From assembly GCA_003557085.1 (NCBI GenBank), contig PWPR01000141.1:1-13340 (forward strand): a stretch of 13,340 nt of DNA, given 5' to 3'. Positions 6,896 through 13,340 of this stretch are shown here, one piece after another. The position numbers were made by a program, and so were the translations under genes. Position 1 is the stretch's first letter, and every line of letters starts with the position of its first letter. The notes under the pieces are model-generated. The model was given only the letters and a program-made list of their open reading frames with translations, searched no databases and had not been told where the DNA came from. The stretch is from Clostridia bacterium. GTDB taxonomy: Bacteria; Bacillota; UBA994; PWPR01.

Positions 6896-7677
6896 AAATT
6901 ATTGTATGCATAAAAACAGTGCCTGCTTCAACAAAAGTGAAACTAAATCCTGAAACAAAGACTTTGATTAGAACAGGTATTAAAAATATAATAAACCCAT
7001 TTGATAATTATGCTCTAGATTTAGCTTTAAGAGTTAAGGAAAAGCATGGAGCACATATTACTGTGATAAGCATGGGAATACCAAGTTCTAAAGATATTAT
7101 TCATCATGTGTATTCTTTAGGTGCTGATAAGGCTATTTTACTCACAGATAGAGCTTTAGCAGGTGCAGACACTTTAGCTACTTCATACAGTTTAGCAAGT
7201 GCAATAAAAACTTTGGATTATGATTTAGTTCTTTGTGGCAAACAGTCAACTGATGGAGATACTGCCCAAGTAGGGCCAGAGATGGCAGAAATGCTTAACG
7301 TGCCTCACTTAACATATATTTCAGACCTTAAGATGACAGATGATCCAAACTATATTATTTCGCAACGGCGTACAACAGAGAAGAACCAGCTTATTTACAC
7401 TAGGCTTCCAGCAGTTTTAACTGTAGTTAAAGGCAGTACGCTTCCTCAACTACCAAGTCTGCAAAGCTATTTAACTACACTTGATAATAAAGTTGAGACT
7501 CTAACAGCTGATGAATTAAATCTTGATGATGATCGCATAGGACTAACAGGGTCTCCAACTCAAGTTGTTAAGGTTTTCCCTCCTAAGGTTAGTAAAGAAG
7601 TAAAACTTCTTAAAGGAAAGCCAAGTGAACAAGTTAAGGAACTAGTTGAGCGTCTTAATCTAGGAGGCAACTCATGA
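6892..7677 (+). CDS. lctB: electron transfer flavoprotein beta subunit (confurcating type)
   Basis: EtfB, 261 residues, normal length. With EtfA it forms the flavin module that couples lactate oxidation to NAD+ reduction driven by reduced ferredoxin. The family signature is clear: MKIIVCIKTVPASTKV at the start, INPFDNYALDLALRVKE (34-50), and DTLATSYSLASAI (93-105) with CGKQSTDGDTAQVGPEMAE (115-133), which form the nucleotide/flavin site. In bifurcating Etfs this subunit carries the FAD at which electrons split or combine, with NAD binding nearby; that role is inferred from the EtfA partner with iron-sulfur motifs. The start is fixed by the ATGA overlap with lctD and GGTGAGAG just upstream. 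The stop overlaps lctC the same way, implying translational coupling and 1:1:1 stoichiometry. Confidence 0.9.
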   Translation: MKIIVCIKTVPASTKVKLNPETKTLIRTGIKNIINPFDNYALDLALRVKEKHGAHITVISMGIPSSKDIIHHVYSLGADKAILLTDRALAGADTLATSYSLASAIKTLDYDLVLCGKQSTDGDTAQVGPEMAEMLNVPHLTYISDLKMTDDPNYIISQRRTTEKNQLIYTRLPAVLTVVKGSTLPQLPSLQSYLTTLDNKVETLTADELNLDDDRIGLTGSPTQVVKVFPPKVSKEVKLLKGKPSEQVKELVERLNLGGNS

Positions 7678-8825
7678 AGATATTAAAGAAAAAATGTAAA
7701 GGTTGCTACCTCTGTGTAAAAAGTTGCCCTAATCATGGCGTAGTTGTGGTTGATAAAGTTGCATCATTTACTGAAAACTGCACTTATTGTGGACTTTGTA
7801 TTTCCGCTTGCCCATATAATGCCATTGTACATACTGAGAAAAATCTCATTGACTTATCAGCCTATAAAGGAGTTTTTGTTTTTGCTGAAAAAGGCCAAAC
7901 CAAATTACAAGATGTTTCACTTGAACTATTGTCAATAGCTAGAGAATTAGCCACTGAACTAGACTGTAAGGTAACCTCTATTGTTTTCAATCCTAATAAG
8001 GAAGATCTCAATAAATTAAAGACTTATGGCAGTGATGAAGTACTTACTATTTCTGCTGATTTAGATAAAGATAATTTACTGCAGCAAGCAATAATCTTAG
8101 CTGACATAGTAAATAAGAACAAACCAGAAGTATTCCTCCTTGGGGCAACACCTGACGGAAGATCACTTGCCCCAAGAGTCGCTGCAAAACTTAGTACTGG
8201 GCTTACTGCAGATTGTACAAAACTCAGTATTTTAGATGAGCTATTAATACAAACAAGACCTGCTTATGGCGGTAATTTAATGGCACAAATTGTGTGCCCA
8301 AATACAAGACCTCAAATGGCTACTGTCAGGCCTGGAGTTTTTAGGGCTACAAAAACAGAAGTTAATTGCGATGTGAAATGGCTTGATTATGAAGTTGATA
8401 AAGATACAGGTATTAAAGTACTTGATAGGTCTTTCATCGAAAACACTTCTGACTTAGAAAATAGTGAGATAATCATAGGTGCTGGAAGAGGGGTCAATTC
8501 AAAAGAAGCCTTGGATGTTCTTTTTGAGTTAGCTGACTTGCTAGGTGGCAATGTAGCAGCTAGCAGACCCTTAGTAGATGCTAATTGGCTTAACTATGAT
8601 AGACAAATTGGTCAAACTGGGAAAACAGTTTCTCCTAAACTCTATTTAGCTTGTGGCATATCAGGTGCTATCCAACATATGGCAGGTATTGGTAGAGCTG
8701 AGACGATAGTTGCTATCAACTCAGACCCAAATGCCCCGATTTTTGAGTTTGCAGATTATGGCATTGTCGGAGAAGTTATGGAAGTTATTCCTGAAATGAT
8801 AAGACAAATTAGAGAAAAACAATAA
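7674..8825 (+). CDS. lctC: electron transfer flavoprotein alpha subunit with N-terminal ferredoxin domain
   Basis: EtfA of 383 residues, longer than classical EtfA because of an N-terminal ferredoxin-like extension. Two complete CxxCxxCxxxCP motifs are visible: Cys8/11/14/18 and Cys36/39/42/46, enough for two [4Fe-4S] clusters. The Etf alpha core follows (about 66-250), with GATPDGRSLAPRVAAKL (157-173) and TRPAYGGNLMA (194-204). The C-terminal FAD domain shows GAGRGV (269-274), SRPLVDANW (297-305), QIGQTGKTVSPKLYLACGIS (311-330) and ADYGIVGE (360-367). This layout is that of LctC in electron-confurcating lactate dehydrogenases such as the Acetobacterium woodii complex, where reduced ferredoxin supplies the push for NAD+-linked lactate oxidation. 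AGGAGG at 7662-7667 sits 6 nt upstream of the start; the ATG overlaps the lctB stop. Last gene of the operon. Confidence 0.92.
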   Translation: MKILKKKCKGCYLCVKSCPNHGVVVVDKVASFTENCTYCGLCISACPYNAIVHTEKNLIDLSAYKGVFVFAEKGQTKLQDVSLELLSIARELATELDCKVTSIVFNPNKEDLNKLKTYGSDEVLTISADLDKDNLLQQAIILADIVNKNKPEVFLLGATPDGRSLAPRVAAKLSTGLTADCTKLSILDELLIQTRPAYGGNLMAQIVCPNTRPQMATVRPGVFRATKTEVNCDVKWLDYEVDKDTGIKVLDRSFIENTSDLENSEIIIGAGRGVNSKEALDVLFELADLLGGNVAASRPLVDANWLNYDRQIGQTGKTVSPKLYLACGISGAIQHMAGIGRAETIVAINSDPNAPIFEFADYGIVGEVMEVIPEMIRQIREKQ

Positions 8826-8831
8826 GATCAT

Positions 8832-8868
8832 AATCACCCACAGGTTTTATGTGGGTGATTTTATTTTT
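8832..8868 (+). terminator. terminator of the lactate dehydrogenase operon
   Basis: AATCACCCAC (8832-8841) pairs with GTGGGTGATT (8851-8860), a 10-bp stem with a 9-nt loop followed by TTATTTTT, 6 bases after the lctC stop. Plus-strand intrinsic terminator. Confidence 0.92.
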
Positions 8869-8901
8869 CTAAGACATCTTTCTTATCGTCTACTAAAGTT
8901 T

Positions 8902-10683
8902 TTATTTATTATTTCCCTCATTAGCTTCATCAAGTTCTAATTTATCTTTGACAAAAAGCAATGCTATAATGACAAACATCATATATGTGCAAAAAACTAC
9001 ACTATCATTTGCAATGCCTACTGCTAAAAATGCTAGAATACTGATTGCTAGTTCTTCTTTATATCCTTTGATTAAAGCCAAAAGCATAATACCTAGTAAA
9101 ATAATCGAACCCACAAACCCAAAATTAACTAAGATATTAATATAAAAGTTATGGGGTTTATCTACTATTTGAGTGCCTATAGCAACAGCATTACCTATTA
9201 TATCAATTTGCGGGAAATGTAGTGTATAAGTATCTGCACCATGGCCAAATATTGGCTTATCAAAAATTAGTGGAATTGATCTGTTCCAAATATATCCTCT
9301 AGCAGAAAAGGCTCTTTCATTAGGTATAAGATTAGCACTAGCAACTTTTACATTTTCAGCAGTTAGTGGCTCATATCTAATTGAGAACTGATTTGGCATA
9401 ATAAAATGAATCCTTGTACTTCTTTCAATATCCAATTCTTTATCAAGAGCTCTTAAATTTACCTCACCGTTAACATAGCTTCTGCTAATATTTATTTTAA
9501 AATCATCTTCTAAAAAACTAAACTCATGTTCTTCATCTGTTATCTCTGGACTTACTTGCTCTCCCAGTGAGTTATATACATGCAAATCATAACCATCAGG
9601 CTCTAGTGTAATACTATTATTATTAGCTAAAGTGATAATCAAATTTGGATGCTGATAGTCAACATCAGAAAGGGTATTGTATATTGGCTCATTAATTGTA
9701 GCAACAGCATCCTTTATTTTATTATACTCGCCTCTAAAAAGCTCTGTTTGAGTTAAACCAACAAACATTAAAGCTACTACAACAGCTACAGCAATTACTC
9801 TTTTTCTGTCTACTCTAGACTTGAAAAGCTGCAAGATTATAAAGGCAAATATTGCCACTCCAACTCCAACAAAGCCTGTCGCAGATCTAGATCCTGCTAA
9901 AACTAATAGTTGGATTATTGCAAAGCCACCTAGTAGTGCTTTTAAGATCTTATTTTTTACTTCAAAAATTAAGTAAAGAGTTAGCGGAAAAGAAATAGCT
10001 ACTAAAGAACCTACATAGTTAGGATTAAATAAAGTAGAATAAACCCTATCTTCAGCAAATCTAAACCTTAAGGTATCTCTCAATTGATGATAATAACTCC
10101 CTAGTATAAGTCTTCTCCCTAAATCACTTCGAAAGAAATCTTGACCCCTACTTTGAAAGACTCCAATTAGAGAAATCACTGCACTACTAGAAACAAATGC
10201 AATAATAATTTTATTAAAATCCATCTTAGTCTTAACGAAAGTATAGATGGAATAGGCAAGCACCGTATAAGACAGCCATGCTAGAGATCCTTCAAATCTA
10301 TCTAAATAACCAAAAAAAGCTACATCTTTAAGTTCCGCAAAAATAAAAGAAATAATTACTGATAAAGCAAATACCCCTAAAAGCTTTTCAAATAAATCAG
10401 GCTTAAAGTTCATGTCATCAATAACTCTATATAATAGAGCACCTAAAAAAAGAATGAATGACCCTACGGCTAATATGACAGACTTATAATATGTAAAAAA
10501 ATCTGGCAAAGTCTCTGTAGGTCCATAAAGAAACTCAGCTGATGCTGGCACGTTTACTGGCTTATAAAAAACAATCAAGGGTACGATAAAAATTACAGCC
10601 ATAGCAAAATATATGGCAAATTTTCTCATTCTTGCTAATTGATCTTGCTTTTTCTCTTCTAATCTCTTCTTTCTACTTTTCAT
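8902..10683 (-). CDS. O-antigen ligase/polymerase-like (Wzy_C family) membrane protein
   Basis: Polytopic membrane protein of 593 residues in the O-antigen ligase/polymerase family, which joins lipid-linked sugar chains or repeat units outside the membrane. After a basic cytoplasmic start (1-20) there are about eleven hydrophobic segments: about nine before residue 315 and two after 510. Family hallmarks are FNPNYVGS (219-226), GSRSATG (264-270, with the conserved Arg), and RGYIWNRSIPLIFDKPIFGHG (462-482) leading to DKPHNFYINILVNFG (508-522). A large hydrophilic, probably extracytoplasmic loop (about 315-475) is rich in acidic residues and strands. The start at ATG 10683 has GAGAGGT 7 nt upstream. 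No glycosyltransferase, flippase or LPS gene is nearby, so the substrate (capsule, teichuronic acid or other surface glycan) is unknown. Transcribed alone, convergent with the lactate dehydrogenase operon. Confidence 0.85.
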   Translation of the reverse strand: MKSRKKRLEEKKQDQLARMRKFAIYFAMAVIFIVPLIVFYKPVNVPASAEFLYGPTETLPDFFTYYKSVILAVGSFILFLGALLYRVIDDMNFKPDLFEKLLGVFALSVIISFIFAELKDVAFFGYLDRFEGSLAWLSYTVLAYSIYTFVKTKMDFNKIIIAFVSSSAVISLIGVFQSRGQDFFRSDLGRRLILGSYYHQLRDTLRFRFAEDRVYSTLFNPNYVGSLVAISFPLTLYLIFEVKNKILKALLGGFAIIQLLVLAGSRSATGFVGVGVAIFAFIILQLFKSRVDRKRVIAVAVVVALMFVGLTQTELFRGEYNKIKDAVATINEPIYNTLSDVDYQHPNLIITLANNNSITLEPDGYDLHVYNSLGEQVSPEITDEEHEFSFLEDDFKINISRSYVNGEVNLRALDKELDIERSTRIHFIMPNQFSIRYEPLTAENVKVASANLIPNERAFSARGYIWNRSIPLIFDKPIFGHGADTYTLHFPQIDIIGNAVAIGTQIVDKPHNFYINILVNFGFVGSIILLGIMLLALIKGYKEELAISILAFLAVGIANDSVVFCTYMMFVIIALLFVKDKLELDEANEGNNK

Positions 10684-10726
10684 ATATCTAACCTCTCACA
10701 CATATTATGTTGCAAAATTTACTTAT

Positions 10727-10754
10727 ATTATAGCAATAATCCTAAAGTTATCAA
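10727..10754 (-). promoter_or_regulatory. promoter of the O-antigen ligase-like gene
   Basis: On the minus strand TTGATA (10754-10749), a 16-nt spacer and TATAAT (10732-10727), with an extended -10 TG one base upstream (TGCTATAAT). Strong housekeeping-type promoter, leader of about 35-40 nt. Confidence 0.75.
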
Positions 10755-10800
10755 AGCTTAATGACTGGTTGACTATAGACTAAGCTAATATCCTATAATA

Positions 10801-10827
10801 GACTTTCTAGAAAAAATTTTTCTAGTC
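10801..10827. repeat. AT-rich inverted repeat between divergent genes
   Basis: CTAGAAAAA (10807-10815) and TTTTTCTAG (10817-10825) form a 9-bp inverted repeat, flanked by GACT and GTC-type bases. It lies between the divergent promoters of the membrane protein and cold-shock genes. It may be an operator or an old terminator; no T-run follows. Confidence 0.4.
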
Positions 10828-10862
10828 AATACTCATAACCTCTTTATTTTTTACCATTTATC

Positions 10863-10871
10863 TGATATAGT
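10863..10871 (+). promoter_or_regulatory. extended -10 promoter of the cold-shock gene
   Basis: TGATATAGT is an extended -10 element (TGnTATAAT with one mismatch). The -35 (TTTATT, 10843-10848, 17-nt spacing) is weak, as allowed for extended -10 promoters. Transcription would begin near 10878, leaving a leader of about 70 nt. Confidence 0.55.
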
Positions 10872-10880
10872 AGTAACTGA

Positions 10881-10919
10881 CCTTCGATGAGAAGTTAGAT
10901 GTAAGAAGCACGTCGAAGG
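10881..10919 (+). promoter_or_regulatory. hairpin in the cold-shock mRNA leader
   Basis: CCTTCGA (10881-10887) pairs perfectly with TCGAAGG (10913-10919) across a 25-nt loop. It begins right at the predicted 5' end of the transcript and ends 14 nt before the AGGAG site. Long structured leaders are a known means of temperature-dependent stability and translation in cold-shock genes; here that function is inferred. Confidence 0.5.
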
Positions 10920-10948
10920 AATTTACATGTTTTAGGAGTATTTATTAA

Positions 10949-11149
10949 ATGACAAAAGGTACAGTAAAATGGTTTAACGACCAAAAGGGTTATGGTTTCA
11001 TCACTGCTGAAGACGGAACAGATGTTTTCGTACATTATTCAGCAATCAATAAGCAAGGTCATAAGTCTTTAGCAGAAGGCGAAGAAGTTAGTTTTGAAGT
11101 AGCAGCTGGCCAAAAAGGTCCAAAAGCTGAAAACGTAAACCCTTTATAA
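10949..11149 (+). CDS. cold-shock protein, CspA family
   Basis: Single cold-shock domain of 66 residues, the full length of bacterial Csp proteins. It binds single-stranded RNA and DNA and acts as an RNA chaperone that loosens mRNA structure. Both RNA-binding motifs are intact: RNP1 as KGYGFIT (13-19) and RNP2 as DVFVHY (25-30), after the conserved GTVKWFN start. The end (KGPKAENVNPL) is also typical. AGGAG at 10934-10938 lies 10 nt before the ATG. It is monocistronic, with a structured leader and a strong terminator. It could be either a cold-induced or a constitutively expressed paralogue; the sequence does not decide. Confidence 0.96.
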   Translation: MTKGTVKWFNDQKGYGFITAEDGTDVFVHYSAINKQGHKSLAEGEEVSFEVAAGQKGPKAENVNPL

Positions 11150-11174
11150 TATAGAAGTTATTAAGGCAAAAACT

Positions 11175-11212
11175 AAACCTAAGATCACTTTGATCTTAGG
11201 TTTTTGTTTTTT
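11175..11212 (+). terminator. terminator of the cold-shock gene, possibly bidirectional
   Basis: AAACCTAAGATCA (11175-11187) pairs perfectly with TGATCTTAGGTTT (11191-11203), a 13-bp stem with a 3-nt loop, followed by TTGTTTTTTT. On the minus strand the stem is followed by AGTTTTTG, so it may also stop transcription through the HD-GYP remnant. Confidence 0.92.
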
Positions 11213-11716
11213 TAAAGATTTATAAGCAAATCAACTAGCTCTAGATCAAAACATGTTCCTTTTCTTCTTTCTAAAACTTTATATGCCTCTTCTTCACTCA
11301 TAGTCTTTAACAGCTCATCATACTCTTGGACTATAGCTATTATTCTTGAACCAATAGGTACCTCTTCACCTTTTATTCCCTTAGGGAAGCCTTTCCCATC
11401 AAATCTTTCATGATGATGTAGAACTAAATTTGCTACTTTTGTATATTTTGGAACATTTCTAAGAAGTTGATACCCTACCTCCGGATGCCTCTTATATTCT
11501 TGTAAGTCTTTTTCAACTAGATTTTTTATATTTAAAGCACTTGCTTTTAAGGGTACTTTGACGATATCATGAAAGTATCCTGCTAAAGATATATTAAGTG
11601 TTTTACTTTTCACTTTGATTTAATTCAAGCTCTTGCGCTAGTAACTGAGCAGAATATGAGACATTTTCTACATGTTTTTTGCTACTAGGTATGATCTCAT
11701 ATAAACAGTGGTTTGT
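11212..11716 (-). pseudogene. HD-GYP domain protein remnant, frameshifted
   Basis: The longest open part (133 codons from GTG 11613) carries the second half of an HD-GYP domain: AGYFHDIVKVPLKA (11-24), HPEVGYQLLRNVP (43-55), HHHERFDGKGFPKGI (66-80) and EEVPIGSRIIAIVQEYDEL (83-101). The missing first helix lies just upstream in another frame (about 11716-11616): KKHVENVSYSAQLLAQELEL. So the GTG is not a true start but a break point. HD-GYP proteins degrade cyclic di-GMP; intact members have HDxGK and GYP, whereas here they read HDIVK and GFP, so metal binding or catalysis would be doubtful even without the frameshift. The product also lacks any sensor or receiver domain, indicating a 3' fragment of a larger gene. 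Confidence 0.72.
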
Positions 11717-11946
11717 TTATTAAATTTTCAGTAATTCTGATAACTTCATCAATAGAAGAAGCTATTTAACTCCTCCAGCTAAACCTCTTCCACCAGCGTG
11801 AACTTGTGCTTTTACAACTGCTTTCTCTGTTTCAATTTGCCATGCACTTTTTCCATTTCTGCAATATTATCAATAACTACCCCTAAAGGTACGGAAATTC
11901 CGTTTTCTTTTAAGATCTCCTTAGCTTGATACTCATATATATTCAT
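11705..11946 (-). pseudogene. 5' fragment of succinyl-CoA synthetase beta subunit gene (sucC)
   Basis: From ATG 11946 the minus strand reads MNIYEYQAKEILKENG, the hallmark N-terminus of ADP/GDP-forming succinyl-CoA ligase beta. The frame breaks near 11829; another frame continues VVKAQVHAGGRGLAGGVK, the conserved ATP-grasp segment, ending in a stop at 11762-11764. A third frame continues ASSIDEVIRITENLINKPL. Only about 75 of about 390 codons remain, with at least two frame changes, and the sequence then runs directly into the HD-GYP remnant, so a deletion joined the two. The intact enzyme makes ATP or GTP from succinyl-CoA. Whether the gene was once part of the B12-controlled unit upstream cannot be told from sequence alone. 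Confidence 0.75.
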
Positions 11947-11997
11947 AAATTTGCTTGTATGATATAGTTACAGACCAAATCATACTCTCCTTCTCTT

Positions 11998-13146
11998 TTA
12001 TAAATTTGCAAGTATTTTAACAAATATAATAATGAAGAAAAGCGCAAAAGGATAAGTTGCTCCATACCCTACAGTTACTTCATCACTATCAATAGCTTCA
12101 ATAGCAGCTGCTAGCCCAGGTGTACTTGTCATACCTCCACATAAACCACCTAAAACTAAATCCTTAGGTAACTTTAAGACCTTTCTTCCAAAGAAATATC
12201 CCACTAAAATACAAACTATAGCTGTTGTTAGCCCTACGAATAAGAGAGCAAACCCAGACTCTTGTATTAAAAAAATTGCACTATAGCCAAAGTTTAGACC
12301 TACTATGGCTAAAAACATATTAAGTGATATATCCCTAATAACTGCTAATGCTTTACTATCAAAATTAAAGTCAAACACTCTTTTACTTTTTACTCCACCA
12401 AATATCAAAGAACTTACTAAAACTCCACCAGTTATTCCAAGCGAAAAATATCCTAGGTAATTACCTAGATATACTCTAACTTGCCCCAATAAAACCCCTA
12501 AGAGGCAAACAAAAGAGAATGACATTAAACAGAAACTTCCACCAATTTCATTCTTTCTTTCAATTTTTTTTAGGACTTTAGTCTTTTTTGACTTGCCAAC
12601 TAATTGGACAAATAAAACTACAGCTGCTACCCCTGGTATATATGATATCGAATAACCAACTCCTATTAAAGCCTCCAGCTCAGTTACTCCTTCTACTGCT
12701 TCAAGAGCAGTTGCTAATCCTGGAGAACTAGTCAAGGCACCCACATATGTCCCTAAAACTGCAATGCTTAAATCAGGCATGACATATCTAGCAAAAATAA
12801 AGGTTGATAATCCTCCAGTCAAAGTTACTAAAATTGCTAAAAGTAAGAACTTAAAACCGTGTTCTTTTATCGTTTCCTTCATGTTCTTACCTGCAAGAAG
12901 ACCTACAGCTACAATAAAGCCTATCAGGCTTAGCTGGAAGAGCACTGGTGGTACATATCTGCTGAAAGTTTCAATCTCTCCACTTCCGATTAGCAAGCTT
13001 GTTACAAAATAGCTAAAAAAAACACCAGTAAACATTACTGCTGAGCTACCTAGTTTAATTTGCTTAATACTAACTTTCCCTAGCACTTGGCCTGTCAAAA
13101 TACTTACTAGAATTAATAAAATAGGATTTATAATAATTTCTTTCAT
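11998..13146 (-). CDS. short AspT/YidE/YbjL-family permease under a cobalamin riboswitch
   Basis: Integral membrane protein of 382 residues with about twelve hydrophobic segments in two similar halves. Each half ends with the family's re-entrant signature: GALTSSPGLATALEA (136-150) and GGMTSTPGLAAAIEA (337-351), followed in the second half by VGYGATYPFALFF (359-371), also typical of AspT-family exchangers. The halves are linked by a basic cytoplasmic loop (about 184-203) where full-length AspT/YidE/YbjL proteins (about 550 residues) carry TrkA_C domains; those are absent here, making this a minimal form. Characterised relatives exchange aspartate for alanine or export succinate/glutamate; the substrate here is unknown. 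The start at ATG 13146 has GAGGAG at 13158-13153. Directly upstream are two terminator hairpins and a cobalamin riboswitch, so expression should fall when B12 is plentiful. Confidence 0.83.
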   Translation of the reverse strand: MKEIIINPILLILVSILTGQVLGKVSIKQIKLGSSAVMFTGVFFSYFVTSLLIGSGEIETFSRYVPPVLFQLSLIGFIVAVGLLAGKNMKETIKEHGFKFLLLAILVTLTGGLSTFIFARYVMPDLSIAVLGTYVGALTSSPGLATALEAVEGVTELEALIGVGYSISYIPGVAAVVLFVQLVGKSKKTKVLKKIERKNEIGGSFCLMSFSFVCLLGVLLGQVRVYLGNYLGYFSLGITGGVLVSSLIFGGVKSKRVFDFNFDSKALAVIRDISLNMFLAIVGLNFGYSAIFLIQESGFALLFVGLTTAIVCILVGYFFGRKVLKLPKDLVLGGLCGGMTSTPGLAAAIEAIDSDEVTVGYGATYPFALFFIIIFVKILANL

Positions 13147-13158
13147 TTAAGTCTCCTC

Positions 13159-13185
13159 AAAAAAATAATCAGCTCAAGCTGATTA
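13159..13185 (-). terminator. second terminator hairpin, abutting the permease ribosome binding site
   Basis: On the minus strand TAATCAGC and GCTGATTA (ends 13185 and 13166) form a hairpin with a 4-nt TTGA loop, followed by seven T's (13165-13159) that run directly into GAGGAGAC. It is a compact intrinsic terminator placed between the first terminator and the start codon. Confidence 0.75.
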
Positions 13186-13190
13186 CACAC

Positions 13191-13216
13191 AAAAAAAGCC
13201 TTCAATTATGAAAGGC
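13191..13216 (-). terminator. riboswitch-associated terminator
   Basis: On the minus strand GCCTT and AAGGC (13216-13212 with 13202-13198) form a short GC-containing stem plus a T-G wobble around a 7-nt loop, followed by seven T's (13197-13191). It is the natural expression platform of the cobalamin aptamer. Just upstream, AAATAATAAC (13227-13218) can pair with GTTATTTA at the aptamer's 3' end (13242-13235), a possible antiterminator-like or alternative helix. Confidence 0.75.
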
Positions 13217-13234
13217 AGTTATTATTTAACAAGG

Positions 13235-13340
13235 TAAATAACACCTCCTCATCCTCGTGAGTAAAACAGCATTGTTACTATTGGCAGGTCTCCTGACTTA
13301 GGTATAAAACAAGCCTTAACCCTTCCCGCATATCAGTGGT
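13235..13340 (-). promoter_or_regulatory. cobalamin (B12) riboswitch, 5' part beyond the window
   Basis: On the minus strand the conserved aptamer elements appear in order: CCACTG (13339-13334), GCGGGAAGG (13329-13321) and the B12 box AGTCAGGAGACCTGCC (13298-13283), then CACGAGGATGAGGAGGTG (13259-13242). This is the adenosylcobalamin/cobalamin aptamer, which normally turns off downstream genes when B12 is bound. The 5' strand of P1 and the promoter lie past position 13340. The terminator hairpins that follow indicate transcriptional control of the permease gene. Confidence 0.93.

Noticed and set aside
12764..13012. 82-codon open frame on the plus strand inside the permease gene
   Set aside because: Antisense shadow of a well-supported membrane protein; no independent signals.
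1..13340. CRISPR arrays, tRNA and rRNA genes
   Set aside because: I looked for regularly spaced direct repeats, cloverleaf/TTCGA-type T-loop patterns and conserved rRNA strings and saw none.

Overview
The window is AT-rich DNA (roughly one third G+C by eye). It has strong purine-rich ribosome binding sites, sigma-A-like promoters and many hairpin-plus-T-run terminators, which points to an anaerobic low-GC Gram-positive bacterium (Bacillota, Clostridia or a related class). A lactate dehydrogenase/electron-transfer-flavoprotein operon, a lipoprotein with a Gram-positive-style signal, a cold-shock gene and a transcriptionally acting cobalamin riboswitch fit this. I cannot name the species.

Layout. 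Positions 1-829 hold no intact gene, only inverted repeats. Positions 830-1399 (minus) carry a Phd/YefM-RelE/ParE toxin-antitoxin pair in which both genes are frameshifted. A decayed IS1634-type transposase follows (about 1571-1895, plus), then a nine-C homopolymer. A TTG-started secreted protein lies at 2290-3906 (minus), with a short collagen-like stretch, a coiled coil and a bacterial Ig-like domain. After a gene-free gap comes an orphan lipoprotein (4468-5061, minus) with its own promoter and a downstream hairpin.

The metabolic core is a plus-strand operon at 5411-8825. An FAD-linked 2-hydroxyacid (lactate) dehydrogenase, EtfB, and EtfA with two N-terminal [4Fe-4S] motifs are joined by ATGA stop/start overlaps and closed by a strong terminator. 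By family this is the electron-confurcating lactate dehydrogenase complex, which oxidises lactate with NAD+ at the expense of reduced ferredoxin. An O-antigen ligase/polymerase-like membrane protein (8902-10683, minus) is divergent from a cold-shock protein gene (10949-11149, plus) whose leader has an extended -10 promoter and a hairpin.

The right end (11212-13340, all minus) reads, in transcription order: a partial cobalamin riboswitch running off the window edge, two tandem terminator hairpins, a short AspT/YbjL-type permease, then a 5' fragment of sucC (succinyl-CoA synthetase beta) and a broken HD-GYP gene. A B12 riboswitch in front of an AspT-family carboxylate or amino-acid exchanger is the most unusual arrangement here. 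The region also carries a notable load of decayed genes (toxin, antitoxin, transposase, sucC, HD-GYP), suggesting active gene loss or, less likely, a low-quality assembly.
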